Shown: in pieces, positions 12,765 through 54,790 of the stretch
Layout: every line of letters begins with the position of its first letter
Position numbering within the stretch: the stretch's first letter is position 1
Assembly (NCBI GenBank): GCA_947568835.1
Contig: OX387606.1
Location: forward strand, 11,160,001-11,224,000
DNA length: 64,000 bases
Direction: 5' to 3'
From: Protonemura montana
Taxonomy: Eukaryota; Arthropoda; Insecta; Plecoptera; Nemouridae
Notes under the pieces: model-generated
Databases searched by the model: none
Told to the model about the DNA's origin: nothing
What the model saw: the letters and a program-made list of their open reading frames with translations, nothing else
Program-made: the position numbers and the translations under genes

Positions 12765-12782
12765 TAATTAACTCGTTTAACG
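12765..12782 (-). promoter_or_regulatory. Conserved GTTAAAC-AGTTAATTA block upstream of GPCR 2
   Basis: It matches 17 of 18 bases of 8508-8525 and sits at the same distance from the start codon, within flanks that are otherwise much more diverged. Confidence 0.4.
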
Positions 12783-14214
12783 ACGCGTTATAGAAATAGA
12801 CTTGCGTCCGCGCAAGGCGTCGATCTTATAAGTGTGTGATTCGCTGGAGACGTGATTCGGCTAAGACGTGATTCGCCAGAGGCCTGTCATTTCGTGGCGA
12901 CGGCCTGGTGTCTGCGCATGGTGAAGTGACGCTTGTGAATGTGCGACGTCCCGACGCTGGTACCTGTCGGCTGGGACGACGTCGCGGCGCTAGCGTCGCG
13001 GTGGAGACGAACACGTAGTGACGAGGAGTCGAGGTTATGGATATGTGAGTGAGTGCGGGGAAAGTGACTCACTTTCATTAGGGGAAAGCGTTTGCTGTTA
13101 TCTGCGTATTTTCTTTGGAACTGGGCGAATAGGTAGAGTTACCGAAATACATATCCCCAGCTTGGGGGTAGATGGTAGTTATATTATGGCTGGTTATATA
13201 GCTTGATGTGACACAAGTTTAAAATAATAAACTCTTCCAATTACACATCCAATTACCGATATTTAACTTGGCTTCCAGCATTTGTCCTAATAGCTACTAT
13301 CAGAGCAGTTGTAGTCTCGGATTCTTATACCACCTGCACTTGTTTTTCGAGTTTCTGTTTGCCTTTGATGGTGTTTTTAACATGTTTACCTCAGAAATTT
13401 GGATCTCCGTCGTTTGATTTTCTTTGGCAAGATGCAGTTGATGGAAGTCAGGTGCGACCCCTTTGCAGATAACTGGAAGTTCCTTGCCGTGTGTAGGCTC
13501 AATCCCATTCTTAATCCACTGGCGGTCCAAATGTACGTCACGGTTAAATTCTATGTAACGATATTATCGACGACTCATCAGTCGTGATACTCTAGCAATT
13601 AGACATTTTGTTTCGAAATTAAGAATTTACATTTGAAAGAGCATCAACATGTAATTATGCCTCTCTGTGTCAACTACAAGCTTGTTATACCGCTGATTAG
13701 GTTGCATTCATTGGCAATATCGTTTTGTTGTATGCCAATTGAAAGCAGCGTAAATATGTCAAATGTGGTGGTCCGGTGCAATGTTTGGTATTTTGAACAA
13801 ACGTTTTATTGTCATTATGAATAGCAGTGATCCGACTATACCTTTTCATCAGGAATGTCCCCCCTCCGATTCGTTATTACCTTAATACAAATTGTATTTT
13901 ATTTCAAATGAAATTGATGAAATTTGTGCAAGAAAGTGTGTGCTATTTGTGATTTCATCTCTGCTCTGTCGTCCGTTGCTTATTTTATTTGTATGCTTTA
14001 CCTTCTCTGTCAGTGTAGCATGAAATGCTATAAAGACTAGAGTCCTTGCAATTTGCACTGCTTTATGGTCAATACGTGTATACATTGGCCTTATACCAGA
14101 CATCGGTAATATCTTTGTACGTTAATTCCTTCATCGCGTCCATTTAGGTTCTATTTTCGCCTCCCGTGCGAACTAAACGCCTCTGACCTGGTCTGTCTCC
14201 CCTGTGTGTTGCAG
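12783..14214. other. GPCR 2 5' flank, then intron sequence before the first visible fry exon
   Basis: Bases 12953-13004 match the flank of GPCR 1. The rest has no recognisable exon; it is probably the 3' end of a large fry intron, because the exon at 14215 begins mid-codon after an acceptor. Confidence 0.5.
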
Positions 14215-45460
<31,246 letters not shown>

Positions 45461-46018
45461 GTCAGTAACACTGCACCTCTCTCCAGGGCCGATTGCAACT
45501 TGTCTCATTCATTGTCCTATTGACATAAAACTGAACCATTGTGGAATTGCAGACCAATGCAGTAACTGCTTTTAGGGACATTTTTTTATTTTAAGAGTTG
45601 TACAGCAAAGCATTTAAAACACATAGAATACCAAAAATAAATAAAAAAAACTAAACTGTAAATTAAGCAAACTATGCAATAGAATACAAGATGCTTCTGG
45701 ACAGTAGAGGAGCAAATAAAAACTGGTGAAACTGCAAGAAATAATATATATCCACTTGCAAACTAAAAATACTTTGGTAATATTTTATCTACAGATGGTC
45801 TCATGAAGAAAGAAGATTGAATCAGGGACAACTCAGAGGACAGAACAGTTAAACGATGGTGTTGATTTATCATTCTTGGAGAGTAACGAGCCTACGGACT
45901 GGGAAAGTGCTTTTGAATTTTTGTGTATATGCTCCTTTCACTTTAAACAAATCTAGATTATCAGTGTTCATTTTGCTGTATTCTATTCTTAGAAAGCAAT
46001 AAATGAATTAAGCGATAT
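45461..46018 (+). other. fry: fry 3'UTR with a probable intron and AATAAA signal
   Basis: The TAG stop is followed directly by GTCAGT, and a good acceptor (TTTTATCTACAG) lies at 45794, so 45461-45794 is probably a 3'UTR intron. A canonical AATAAA is at 45998-46003, so the transcript should end near 46015-46030. Confidence 0.6.
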
Positions 46019-46284
46019 ATTAATTTTACCTTTACCAATCTTAGAAACATTTATCAATGATTGTAATTTTGGTTCCAAAAGTCTAGATAACAGAGGTGGG
46101 AAGCAAAAGAAAGAAGGGCTGCAAGTGTTTCGGCTATTTTGGTGTTGAAACTTGCAGCAAATAGTCTCAAAAATGGTAAGATCGCACTACAACACAGAAT
46201 CTTGTAAAGGTTTGCAACAAGTTTTGCAACTAAAGTCAGAATATCACATATTTTTATCTCCCGATCTGTGCTATTTTGAGGCGT

Positions 46285-46292
46285 TGCGTATG
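46285..46292. repeat. Left target-site duplication of hAT element
   Basis: TGCGTATG, matching 7 of 8 bases of TGCCTATG on the right. Eight bp is the hAT superfamily length. Confidence 0.75.
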
Positions 46293-46329
46293 CATAGTTG
46301 GGGAAGGATTTTTTTTTCTTTTTTAGTGA

Positions 46330-46450
46330 TCTTAGAACTGATCGCGATCTTTTTTGTGTATCACAATCTTTTAATTCGATCGCGATCGGATTTTTTACGA
46401 TCTTTCAAAAGATCATTTTCAAATATTGTTTTAAAAGATCAAGATCGTTT
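46330..46450. promoter_or_regulatory. Left subterminal GATC-rich palindrome cluster of hAT element
   Basis: It contains ATCGCGATC (46340), CGATCGCGATCG (46377-46388) and several AAGATC/GATCTT words. Subterminal repeats are known hAT transposase binding sites; the function here is inferred. Confidence 0.5.
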
Positions 46451-46885
46451 GCACAGTCTTTCCTTTTTTGATGTTTATTGTTGAACAACACTTGACAATT
46501 GAAATTTGAAACCCAGCAGCTGACATTAAGATGCACGATCGTTTCATTTCCATAATCAATTTTTGTTGGACAAAAATTTACGCTGGAAACCCATTAGCCT
46601 CAACACTCTCATCTGTTCCATTAAATGTAGGCGACAATCGAAAATATTGAGTCTAACAGTTGCTCATTTCGAAAATATACTAACAAGGGTATTAGCACTT
46701 AGCAGTAAGAGATGTGTTTGCATTTTCGAATCGAGCTTAAGCTGGATAATGGCGATTGACTCATTCGGAACGAGCTGTGTGTGCGCTATGAGCTTGCACG
46801 GTTGCACCACTGAGAATTTCCACCCACTCGTTAGTCCCGCTTAGTCAAAGCAAGCCGTGTTTAATTATTATTATTTTTAAATTAA

Positions 46886-47125
46886 ATGAGCTCGATTGAT
46901 TTGGGTGACGGAGACGAAGTGGTAAATCACGATTTTGCGGCCACGGAGACCAATGTTCTGCCGTGGGGAAATCTGAGGAAATTCTTTTTTCTCCACGAGG
47001 GAAATGTTACCGATCCTGGGGTAGTTTTCAAAGTAAAGTGTTTATTGTGTATGCCGGTGCATAAGGAAATTGCAGCAAACAGCACCAGCTCTTCAAATTT
47101 CAGATTTAGAAGCTTACCTGGCTAA
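46886..47125 (+). pseudogene. hAT transposase N-terminal fragment (BED-type zinc finger)
   Basis: After an acidic leader it shows a BED-finger pattern: a Trp-containing segment (LPWGNLRKFF), then FKVKCLLC with the paired Cys, then KEIAANSTSSSNF. The distal His ligands that should follow are missing, because homology breaks near 47095-47100 where the deletion junction lies. Confidence 0.7.
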
Positions 47126-47324
47126 ACCTGCAAGCTCTCTCGAGGACCTTGGGAGATTTCCACTCGTGAAGACTTTGTTTATTAAATGCAATACCCCTAT
47201 CCCGTCCAGCGCGGCTGTAGAACGGATTTTTAGTATTGGGCGTGACATTTTCACCAAAAAAAGAGGTAGACTTACTGACAAAAAATTTGAAAACGTTCTG
47301 CTCCTTCAAGTAGGACTAGTGTAA
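47070..47324 (+). pseudogene. hAT transposase C-terminal dimerisation (hATC) fragment
   Basis: It contains DLEAYLAKPASSLEDLGRFP and the classic hATC core SSAAVERIFSIGRDI followed by KRGRLTDKKFENVLLLQ. The frame differs from the N-terminal ORF, consistent with an internal deletion. The catalytic core is absent. Confidence 0.85.
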
Positions 47325-47769
47325 AAGTGCGGACTAGTGGCGAACCAGAGCAGGGAGGCAACCACTTGAACAAACTTAAATAATTAACAATATTTTTGAT
47401 TTTACGTTCTTTTTTCTAGTTTCCCTTCAGGTAAATGGTATATACAGTAATACTAGAGATCATAATATCTTCTTTGGCTCATATTCATATTTTGCTTTAA
47501 TTGACGACAAATTTCTTCGAGATCAAAAACATTTTACATTATAAATTAGCAATCGAAATGGGAACCAAAATTGTAATTATAAGAATAATAGGATTAACCT
47601 TAACAAAAATATATTCACAATTATAGCACGTGGACTTGTACATTAACTCAATCCTTCTAGTCTTCTTTGCAAACTCCTCTTTTTCTTCCAAGACTTGAAA
47701 GCGTTTCCAGGATTCCAAACGCATTTTAGTTTTAATTTTATTAGTTTTATTGATCACAGGATTTTTTTT

Positions 47770-47915
47770 CAAAACCATCTTTTGAACGATCTTGATCTTT
47801 TATAGAAACGAATTTGAATTTGATCGTAAAAAAAAACGATCGCGAACTTCGATCTTCAATCGCGATCGTTTTTTGATGACGATCTTGATCTTTTTAAAAG
47901 ATCGATTTCAAAACG
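47770..47915. promoter_or_regulatory. Right subterminal GATC-rich palindrome cluster of hAT element
   Basis: It mirrors the left cluster, with ATCGCGATCG (47859-47868), GATCTTGATCTTTT and AAAAGATCGATTT. Confidence 0.5.
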
Positions 47916-47930
47916 ATCTTTCCCACTTTG

Positions 47931-47938
47931 TGCCTATG
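47931..47938. repeat. Right target-site duplication of hAT element
   Basis: TGCCTATG, one mismatch from the left copy at 46285-46292. Confidence 0.75.
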
Positions 47939-48499
47939 CCTAAAATTCAAAGCTATCTTTCACAAAATTGCGTCAAGTAGCTGGGAACGAATGACGTTGT
48001 CAGGAAATTTAGTTTGCCTGTGAAAAATTTGAAGCAACCCGTGATACGCGTGCGTGCCACGGGACTGCCTATACGTACGGTTAATCGAACCATGACAAGT
48101 TTCAACTGAATAATCGTCTAAAACGAGGCGAAAATTTGTCTCTTCGTACCAGGCGAGTAGCCGACAGAAGAGTATCGCCTGAAACCTACTGCATCGCTGT
48201 TCAAGTGACGTCACAACACGTGCTCGATCGACCCCGCCTCGTACTTTCGATCGACTGAAGCGCGGTTCCTATTGGCTGACCGGTTTTCGAAGTGGATCGA
48301 GGTGATAACAGCAATGGCGTCCACGGCTGCTATCACATACCAAATGTTTTCCAGACATACAGATGCTAAAGAACTGCAAATTCTCGTACCTTTATTGCGG
48401 ATGTTTAATTAGATTAATTTTAACTATGTTAGCATTTGTTAGATGTGAGTGTTCTTGACCAAATCAAGTCACACAGCGGGTCCAATTGCTTACGAGCCC
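47939..48499. other. Intergenic; possible promoter-like segment around 48205-48316
   Basis: It includes a palindromic CRE-like GTGACGTCAC (48205-48214), a reverse CCAAT box near 48271, and an ATG in good context (48314) opening a 33-codon frame including stop. No gene family is recognised. Confidence 0.3.
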
Positions 48500-48695
48500 T
48501 CCTCGACGTTATCACCGACTTTAAGCAACACTGCGCTGGGTCAGCTATTGGATAGGTGACCATCATACACATGATCAGTTATGTTCGGGAGAGAGGTTGG
48601 AGGAATGAAAGTTAGTACAGCAACTTCATTAGCCTTGCTTATCAAACACTCGACTGCATGGATTTGTAAAGGAATCCTGCTGTTCGAGTTGTAGT
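48500..48695 (+). repeat. 5S rRNA-headed SINE-like element, copy 2 (truncated)
   Basis: The head keeps the 5S A-box region (ACTTTAAGCAACACTGCGCT) and the C-box (TTGGATAGGTGACC, 48548-48561), joined to the same body as copy 1 (GTTAGTACAGCAACTTCA... and GGAATCCTGCTGTTCG). The similarity stops near 48695. Confidence 0.75.
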
Positions 48696-50737
48696 TCCTG
48701 AAAAGTGAAAGCCTTCTTGGAAAATATCTAAATTTCAGCCGAACTTTTCCATTTCTTTTCTCACCGTTTTCACAATGCTAAATGCCGGTTAAATAAGCAG
48801 GTTAAGATGAAAACAGAAGTACCTGATTAGGTGTAACCATGGGGATGAGTCTCATAAATTAAGTTGGACGTATTGAAACTGCCCGTTAGCATAAATGTTG
48901 CCCAAAGTTGTATATGCACCCCCAAGTAAATGTCAGAAAGGAAAGAAATTAGATTCACAGTTTTGTCAAAGGTTGACAAACAAACCGTTAACAAACTTTT
49001 AACTCTTGTTTATTTTTATCTTTTAAAGTTGATGGGTTTATGTTTGTTGAATGGCAAACACTATAATACGTGTACCTACCCAATTTGTATCACCAACTCT
49101 CCCATCCCTATGGGGTGGTAATACATGAATACTACCATGTAGCACGCATGTTTTCCTTATTCAATGCATACAGATAAGATATGCTTCAAAAATCATTAAT
49201 GACAGACAAATAGATACAATAATTTAAAATCAATATGAACATAATATAAAATAAATATATAATATAAAATAAACATAAATAAACAAAATAAAATAACGAC
49301 GGGTCGTCTTCTGGACGCTACGTCGTTATCATTGCGCGATTAAAGTGCTCAATTACACTAGTTTACCCCGAAGTTCTTAATTCACTGATGTCTACTACCC
49401 CTTTTACTTGTATTTATAGCAAAATTTCATTGTTTCATCACCAAAGTCATCTTTAAATTCACTGCTATCCAAAAATGAACCGTCGTCAGAAGGAAATTTC
49501 TATTAATTTGGTTTTATCAAGTGTGGCTTTAGCACACAGACCCATTGGGTGAGACATCTCAGTCACAAATATCAAAATAATTCTCATAATGCTTTACTTT
49601 TTAAAACAATTTTCAACCCTTGTACTAGACGACGCAGTACTCATAGTGCATGGTGGTATAAGAGCATTGCCACCCTTTTTTATGACTAGAACTCGTAATA
49701 ATTATGAAAATACTGTTTGAAAGCTCAGAAACGGTAGTAGATAAGTATATCAGCTTAGATAAAATTAATTTGTATTCACAAATTAAAGCGCACATGCATC
49801 GGTATGTCCTCAAAGGCAGCGAGCGAGCGAACTGATTATTGTGGTGTAATAATATGTAGCTTCTTTTAACGCCAATCCACAAATCTAAGCGCAATGCGGT
49901 ATGCGTAAGTTTTACCGCCCTTGGAATCGGCAGAAAAAAATCCAGAAATGGTGGTAATGGTGTCTTACCACCTGTGTTACCACCATGCCTCTTAGAGTTA
50001 AGAAACAAAAAACATTTTCTTATTGGCCGTTGCCAAGCAAAAAAAAACACACACACAATCTAAATGACTGTTAGGTTTGTAACGGAACACTGAAAAATCG
50101 GCTCTTTTATTGAAGAGTCATAGGATATATTCATAAAGTAGATTCATATGATAGTATAATTCTGCAGAGTCAGAGCCTTACTGTTAAACTGTCTGCTGAG
50201 CAAACGAGCCGGCAACACGTGGTAACGGCAGATGCCACACGATAACACTTGCGGCCATTGGCGTCCGCAAGGGGTGTACCGTGTAAGGGGGGTGCGCTTG
50301 CACCCCCATGGAAATCTTCAAACATTAAAAAAAAAAACACTCTATAAAGGCTTTGTAATTTTATCATTCAAAGGGCAAGTTAAACACATTCTCTCGTTTA
50401 ATTGATCAAAATAGTGCCATTTAAACGGAAAACGCCGAATTTGTAATGCATTCATAGAGAGGAAAGGTGAGTGACCATCCAACATTTCCAGCGAAAAAAT
50501 CGCGGCGTAATTCTATGAAACTGGGTTCCTACAAGAGTGTAACTTTGCAGGTACCTACTTCCCCAAAAATCTCCCTCGTGATTCCGATTCCGCGAACAGA
50601 ATTTTACACTTAATGAAGTTTTAGTTTTCCTACCGGTCGAACTTAACTTTACGTAAGTCAGTTATGTGTCGGGAGCGACTTGAGTAGGGTGGTTTGTTAG
50701 CCCGAGCGTTTTCATTAAGTTTGTTGATTGTGGGAGT
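48696..50737. other. Intergenic AT-rich sequence, no gene recognised
   Basis: It contains an AT-rich low-complexity run (49220-49296) and an 11-bp perfect inverted repeat GCATGGTGGTA at 49648-49658 and 49978-49988 that could bound a small MITE. The 143-codon minus ORF at 49625-50056 overlaps this and looks spurious. Confidence 0.4.
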
Positions 50738-51120
50738 ATGGATAAACGCAATTTTTTTAGTGCGAGTGTGAAGAGAAAGGCGAACATGACGCACGTGAAA
50801 TTTCGGACAGTTATGGCAACAGCGATCGCAGTATTGAAAGTCCATGTGCATCTACATCGACGACGGTGGATTCCGAAAATCCAAAGCCAGCCTTTGAAAC
50901 TGAATGTGATCTAGGTACTCAAGCTGCTTTGGATTTTGGCCACTTCAGGATCAGGACTCAACCTCATCCCTAACCGACAAACTGAGACACACGCCACACG
51001 CTGGTGACAAAACCATGGTCTCCAAGTGCATATGATTACAAAGCTGACGTCCACAGTGGCGATAGGCGAGTGTTTCGCCCAGACTAGTTTTCACTCAACA
51101 TATTTAAAACGTGTGATTCT
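50738..51120 (+). pseudogene. Broken transposase-like N-terminus, TTF-type zinc finger remnant
   Basis: It starts MDKRNFFSASVKRK, then shifts frame into a Ser/acidic stretch (EISDSYGNSDRSIESP) ending ECDLGTQAALDFG. A later frame shows TKPWSPSAY and RRVFRPD followed by a stop where Trp-Phe would be expected. This order resembles hAT/ZMYM-like transposase-derived proteins with a TTF-type finger. Frameshift and stops make it non-functional. Family assignment is tentative. Confidence 0.45.
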
Positions 51121-51205
51121 TAGATGTGAGCCATAGAATTCTGGATGTAATTTGACATCTTGATTTTCAAATATGTATAATAATCAACTAGGATCATGAG
51201 CGCTC

Positions 51206-51278
51206 GTTTGGTCTCGTGGTGAAGTCGCTTGATCAACAACTGAGTGGGCATGGTTCGAATCAGCTCGCCAAGGGAACT
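51206..51278 (+). tRNA. tRNA-like module A1
   Basis: A-box-like GGTCTCGTGGTGAAG and B-box GGTTCGAATC (51252-51261). Divergent; a pseudo-tRNA rather than a working gene. Confidence 0.35.
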
Positions 51279-51544
51279 TTTTGGATAGAAATGAATTTGA
51301 ATAGACATCTTGTCATTCGACTAAGGCTCCCCGTCAAAGCCTTAGGTGACAAGAAGTCTACTACAAACTGAAATTCAAAAAGGTCCCGACATGTTTGTTG
51401 TCCGACATGATTGGACACAGTGGTGAAGGCGTTATTCTGGATTCTGGACTTCGAAGCCACCCGATGGCGGATGTTTTTGACGGCTCATTTTTTTTGCAGA
51501 ATTTTGATGGAGAATTATATCCAACAAAATTGTAGAGATAATCA

Positions 51545-51632
51545 GATGGCGGCGTGGTCGTGCGGTTAAGGTGCGCGGTGAAGGTACTGCTGAAACTGTG
51601 GTACCTAGTTCGATTCCGGCCACCGGCAGATG
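51545..51632 (+). tRNA. tRNA-like module A2 (Ser/Leu-type)
   Basis: GCGTGGTCGTGCGGTTAAGG resembles the 5' half of class II (Ser/Leu) tRNAs; B-box AGTTCGATTCC at 51607-51617. The spacing allows a long variable arm. Confidence 0.4.
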
Positions 51633-51692
51633 GCTTTTTTTGCCAATATTTGGCGAATATAGTGCTATCAATGATATATCACAAATTTGACT

Positions 51693-51785
51693 GCACGGCG
51701 AGATGTCTCGGTAGCCGTGCGGTTTATGTGCTCGAATTTGTGCAGAAAATTTTGTACGTAGGTTCGAATCCCGTCGCGTTCTCGC
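51693..51785 (+). tRNA. tRNA-like module A3 (Ser/Leu-type)
   Basis: GTAGCCGTGCGGTTTATGTG and B-box GGTTCGAATCC at 51761-51771. Confidence 0.4.
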
Positions 51786-52471
51786 AAAATTTTTTACGAA
51801 TGTCAAATACCTACGATATTTGAGATTGGATGTGTGAGTTGAGGGTAACTTTCGGGGAGGCGATCACTGGGGGGAAATTGCTTGGGGCGTGCATGCTGAG
51901 CGCTCAAATGCTGAGCACAATGACAGCACACTATCAATCCCAGCCCCGATCACGACACTTCAGTAATGAAGTGTTGCCGATCGATGTTCTACCGTAGGCT
52001 GACGCAACTTCCCAAAATTCCGAACAAGTCGGTAAAAAGCGAATCGTCTCCAATAGTGGGGCACTAGCCTCCCCTGGAGAGATTAACGCACCTCCGCGCC
52101 TCCCCGCAGATTAACTGATCGATGGTAGAACCTTGATTTACATGCCAGGTTTGAATGAACAGCTACTCGTGTTAACTCTATTTCGCTGCCCCAGCGCTAC
52201 CTGTATGCAATAGCAGCAACTCGATGGCCAGATCACATCACTAGATAAGTGCACAAGTTTGAAGCACTAGAGACCAAAGACTCTTGATATTTTTACTCGT
52301 GACGTTTAACTTCACTCTGCAACATGGTGGTCCACTGCCACTCAGACTCATTGTTGACAAACACTGGTCAATTAGTGGGATTAATAATATGAATAACACT
52401 GAGCTGATAGTGCCGTGACTGTGACAATTGGAGAACAAGGATATCGAATAATTTCCTGAATTGCGACCGCC

Positions 52472-52545
52472 CAGTTAGTGTCGTGGTAGAGTCGCTTGAT
52501 CACCGCTCATGCAGCGACCGTTCGAGTCCGCTCGCCGGCAATACA
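52472..52545 (+). tRNA. tRNA-like module B1
   Basis: CAGTTAGTGTCGTGGTAGAG (A-box region) and B-box CGTTCGAGTCC at 52519-52529. It is the most tRNA-like of the six. Confidence 0.4.
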
Positions 52546-52799
52546 TTTTGGACTTGATTCAATCTTGTCTGTCGACTGAGGTTACAGCCTCTACGACATA
52601 TCTATGACGAAGTCTATTATATATTGACATTCGAAAATGTCTCTTCGTCGTTTTCCAACACGACTGTCCGTTTGGGGCGCAGTGGTGAAAGCATTTTCAT
52701 GGATCTCGAAACAATCCGATGGCAGATTTTTTTAACGTGTCTATTTGTTTCAGAATTTTGATGGAGAATTATGAACTAAAAAATTATAGGTACAATCAG

Positions 52800-52885
52800 A
52801 TGACATTGTGGTCGTGCGGTTAAGGTGAGTAGTGAATGTACCGATTATCCTTAGTACCGAGTTCGAATCTGACCGCCGTCAAGCT
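52800..52885 (+). tRNA. tRNA-like module B2 (Ser/Leu-type)
   Basis: GTGGTCGTGCGGTTAAGG matches A2; B-box AGTTCGAATC near 52860. Confidence 0.35.
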
Positions 52886-52962
52886 GGTGGGTTGTTTATT
52901 TTGCCTATATTTTGAGAATATACTGCCATCAATTATATATCAAACATTTGTCTCGCCGGTAA

Positions 52963-53052
52963 GTTGGCTCTGTAGCCATATGGTTGAGGTGCTAGAATTA
53001 TGGCTGAATATGTCGGTAATATTTTGGGCAAAGTTCGAAACCCGTCGCTGTC
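52963..53052 (+). tRNA. tRNA-like module B3 (Ser/Leu-type)
   Basis: GTAGCCATATGGTTGAGGTG and AGTTCGAAACC near 53032, more decayed than A3. Confidence 0.35.
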
Positions 53053-54790
53053 GCGCTAATTGTTTTAGAATATCTTCCAGATCCAGCACGGATTTGAATG
53101 ATTAGACAAATTCAAACTTAAATACACTCAGTATAGGAAGTTAGGGGCGGAAATAACGGTAGGTGTTGGAGGGGCACTTTGAAGAGGGAGGTGCCAAGGG
53201 GAATACTGCTGAGAGCTAAAATGTTGTGCAAACGAATGCCCCACAACCCAGCTCAACCCCGTGGCACGGCACGACAATAATGTGTTGCCGACCAAAACTC
53301 CACCGCATCCCTGAATGTCCAAAACTCCGAACATGTCGGTAAGAAGCGAACCGCCTCCTCGAGTGGGGACAAGCCTCCCCGGGAGAGATTAACGCTTAAT
53401 TCAACGTCGTCTTTTACCTTGCTTTACATGTCAGGCTTGAATGAACAGCTATTTGAGTTAACTCTAGTTCGCTGCCCCAGCGCTACCTGTATGCAATTGC
53501 AGCAACTCGATAGCCTTATCACGTCACGAGATAAGCACGAAGGTTTGATGCACTCGTTACCGAGTCGAGCCCCTCTCATATATCCTCGAAGATGGCCTAT
53601 TGATGACAGAACAGCGCCGTACAACACGCCCTTGTTATTGAGGGGGTTGACTATAGACAAGGACTGAATGCTAGCACGCAAGTGTAGCCAGCGATTATTT
53701 TATTTAACAGAATCGATTTATTATCGGTCCATTGGTACCAATAACGGGCTGAAAGCGTGCAATTATACACAATACCGCAGCAATAATGTGGCAAGAAATA
53801 ATGCATATAACATTATCACAGCTGTCAAGACTTGCTAAGTGACGGACTTGATGCCTAATCATTTGATATGTCATTTGAAATGCAATTCTTTGTTCAATGG
53901 TTTCGTTTTTAGCGCTCCACTTCTCTCACCACTTACCGTTGTACAACGATTTACTACTTGCCTCTCGGCTGACGGCAAAACAATCTTAACGAGATTAATA
54001 TTAAAGGGTTCTGGAAAAAAGGATTACTATCAATCACTTACAGATCAACCTTTTTGGAGCAGTTAGTAGACTGTGGCCATGTTTCAATGGGGTTCGAGAT
54101 GCACTGCTAGACGGTGGAGGTGCCGTGTTTTAGGAGAACACCAAACCGGCGGCATCACACCCCTTTCTCGGCGACCACGGGCTGGAACTTGGCAGTAAAA
54201 TTTATCAGAATTAAACCATCAATAAGTTTTACATTAGAAATTAAAGTGAATAAATACATAAATTGTCATTTCCAAACAAAACTTATTAGAATAGCAAAGC
54301 TCCACATCACATCTCGCATTGTCACAGCACAGCTCATATCGTATAGCAGAGCAAAATCCACGGAACAATTATCTTATTCTTTACAAAGAAGCTCTGACAC
54401 TGCCAAGGATTCGTAGGAGGACTAGAGAGCTCCTACGCTCTCTCTACGCTCCCTGTAGCGGTATTTTATGGTGAAGACCATTTTTGTTTTAATTCAAAAA
54501 AGTGCATCATGGCGCGTGACCTTGACACCAGGGTCACTACGGCGTGAAACTGATCAGGATCTGTCGTGAATAGGCATTGAAAACGTAGAGTCACTGCTTT
54601 CATCTGATGAACAAGGTTTGACAAAGGGACTTACATAAAAGGCCTCTAGATTTGCGAAATACTTTCATAAATTAGTGGGAATTGACCCATGAATTTTCCG
54701 ATAATAATTTTGAAGGCATAGCAAGGAGAAGGTGATTGCTGGGCACTGTTGGGGACAAAAACTAGCTTGAGAAATCGATAAATATTGTAC

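Larger units (their letters stand above)
46293..47930 (+). mobile_element. hAT-superfamily DNA transposon, internally deleted
   Basis: The 1,638 bp element is flanked by near-identical 8-bp duplications and has imperfect terminal inverted repeats (CATAGTTGGGGAAGGAT at the left; CAAAGTGGGAAAGATCG read inward from the right). Both subterminal zones are packed with GATC-containing palindromes. Inside are a BED-finger N-terminal ORF (46886-47125) and a C-terminal dimerisation ORF (47070-47324) in another frame. The central catalytic core is missing, so it is non-autonomous. Confidence 0.85.
51205..52275 (+). repeat. 1.27 kb composite repeat with three tRNA-like modules, copy A
   Basis: Order: tRNA-like module 1, ~270 bp linker (CAGAATTTTGATGGAGAATTAT near its end), module 2, module 3, a ~200 bp block, and an end block with GCTGCCCCAGCGCTACCTGT. 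Copy B repeats the same order 1254-1287 bp further on. Confidence 0.8.
52472..53553 (+). repeat. 1.27 kb composite repeat with three tRNA-like modules, copy B
   Basis: Head-to-tail diverged copy of 51205-52275, with the same three modules, the same linker motif and the same end block. Roughly 70-85% similar where aligned by eye. Confidence 0.8.

Noticed and set aside
49625-50056. 143-codon minus-strand ORF
   Set aside because: No family features; it overlaps inverted repeats of a possible MITE.
51205-53553. CRISPR-like array
   Set aside because: Eukaryotic context, only two long diverged units and no short regular repeats.
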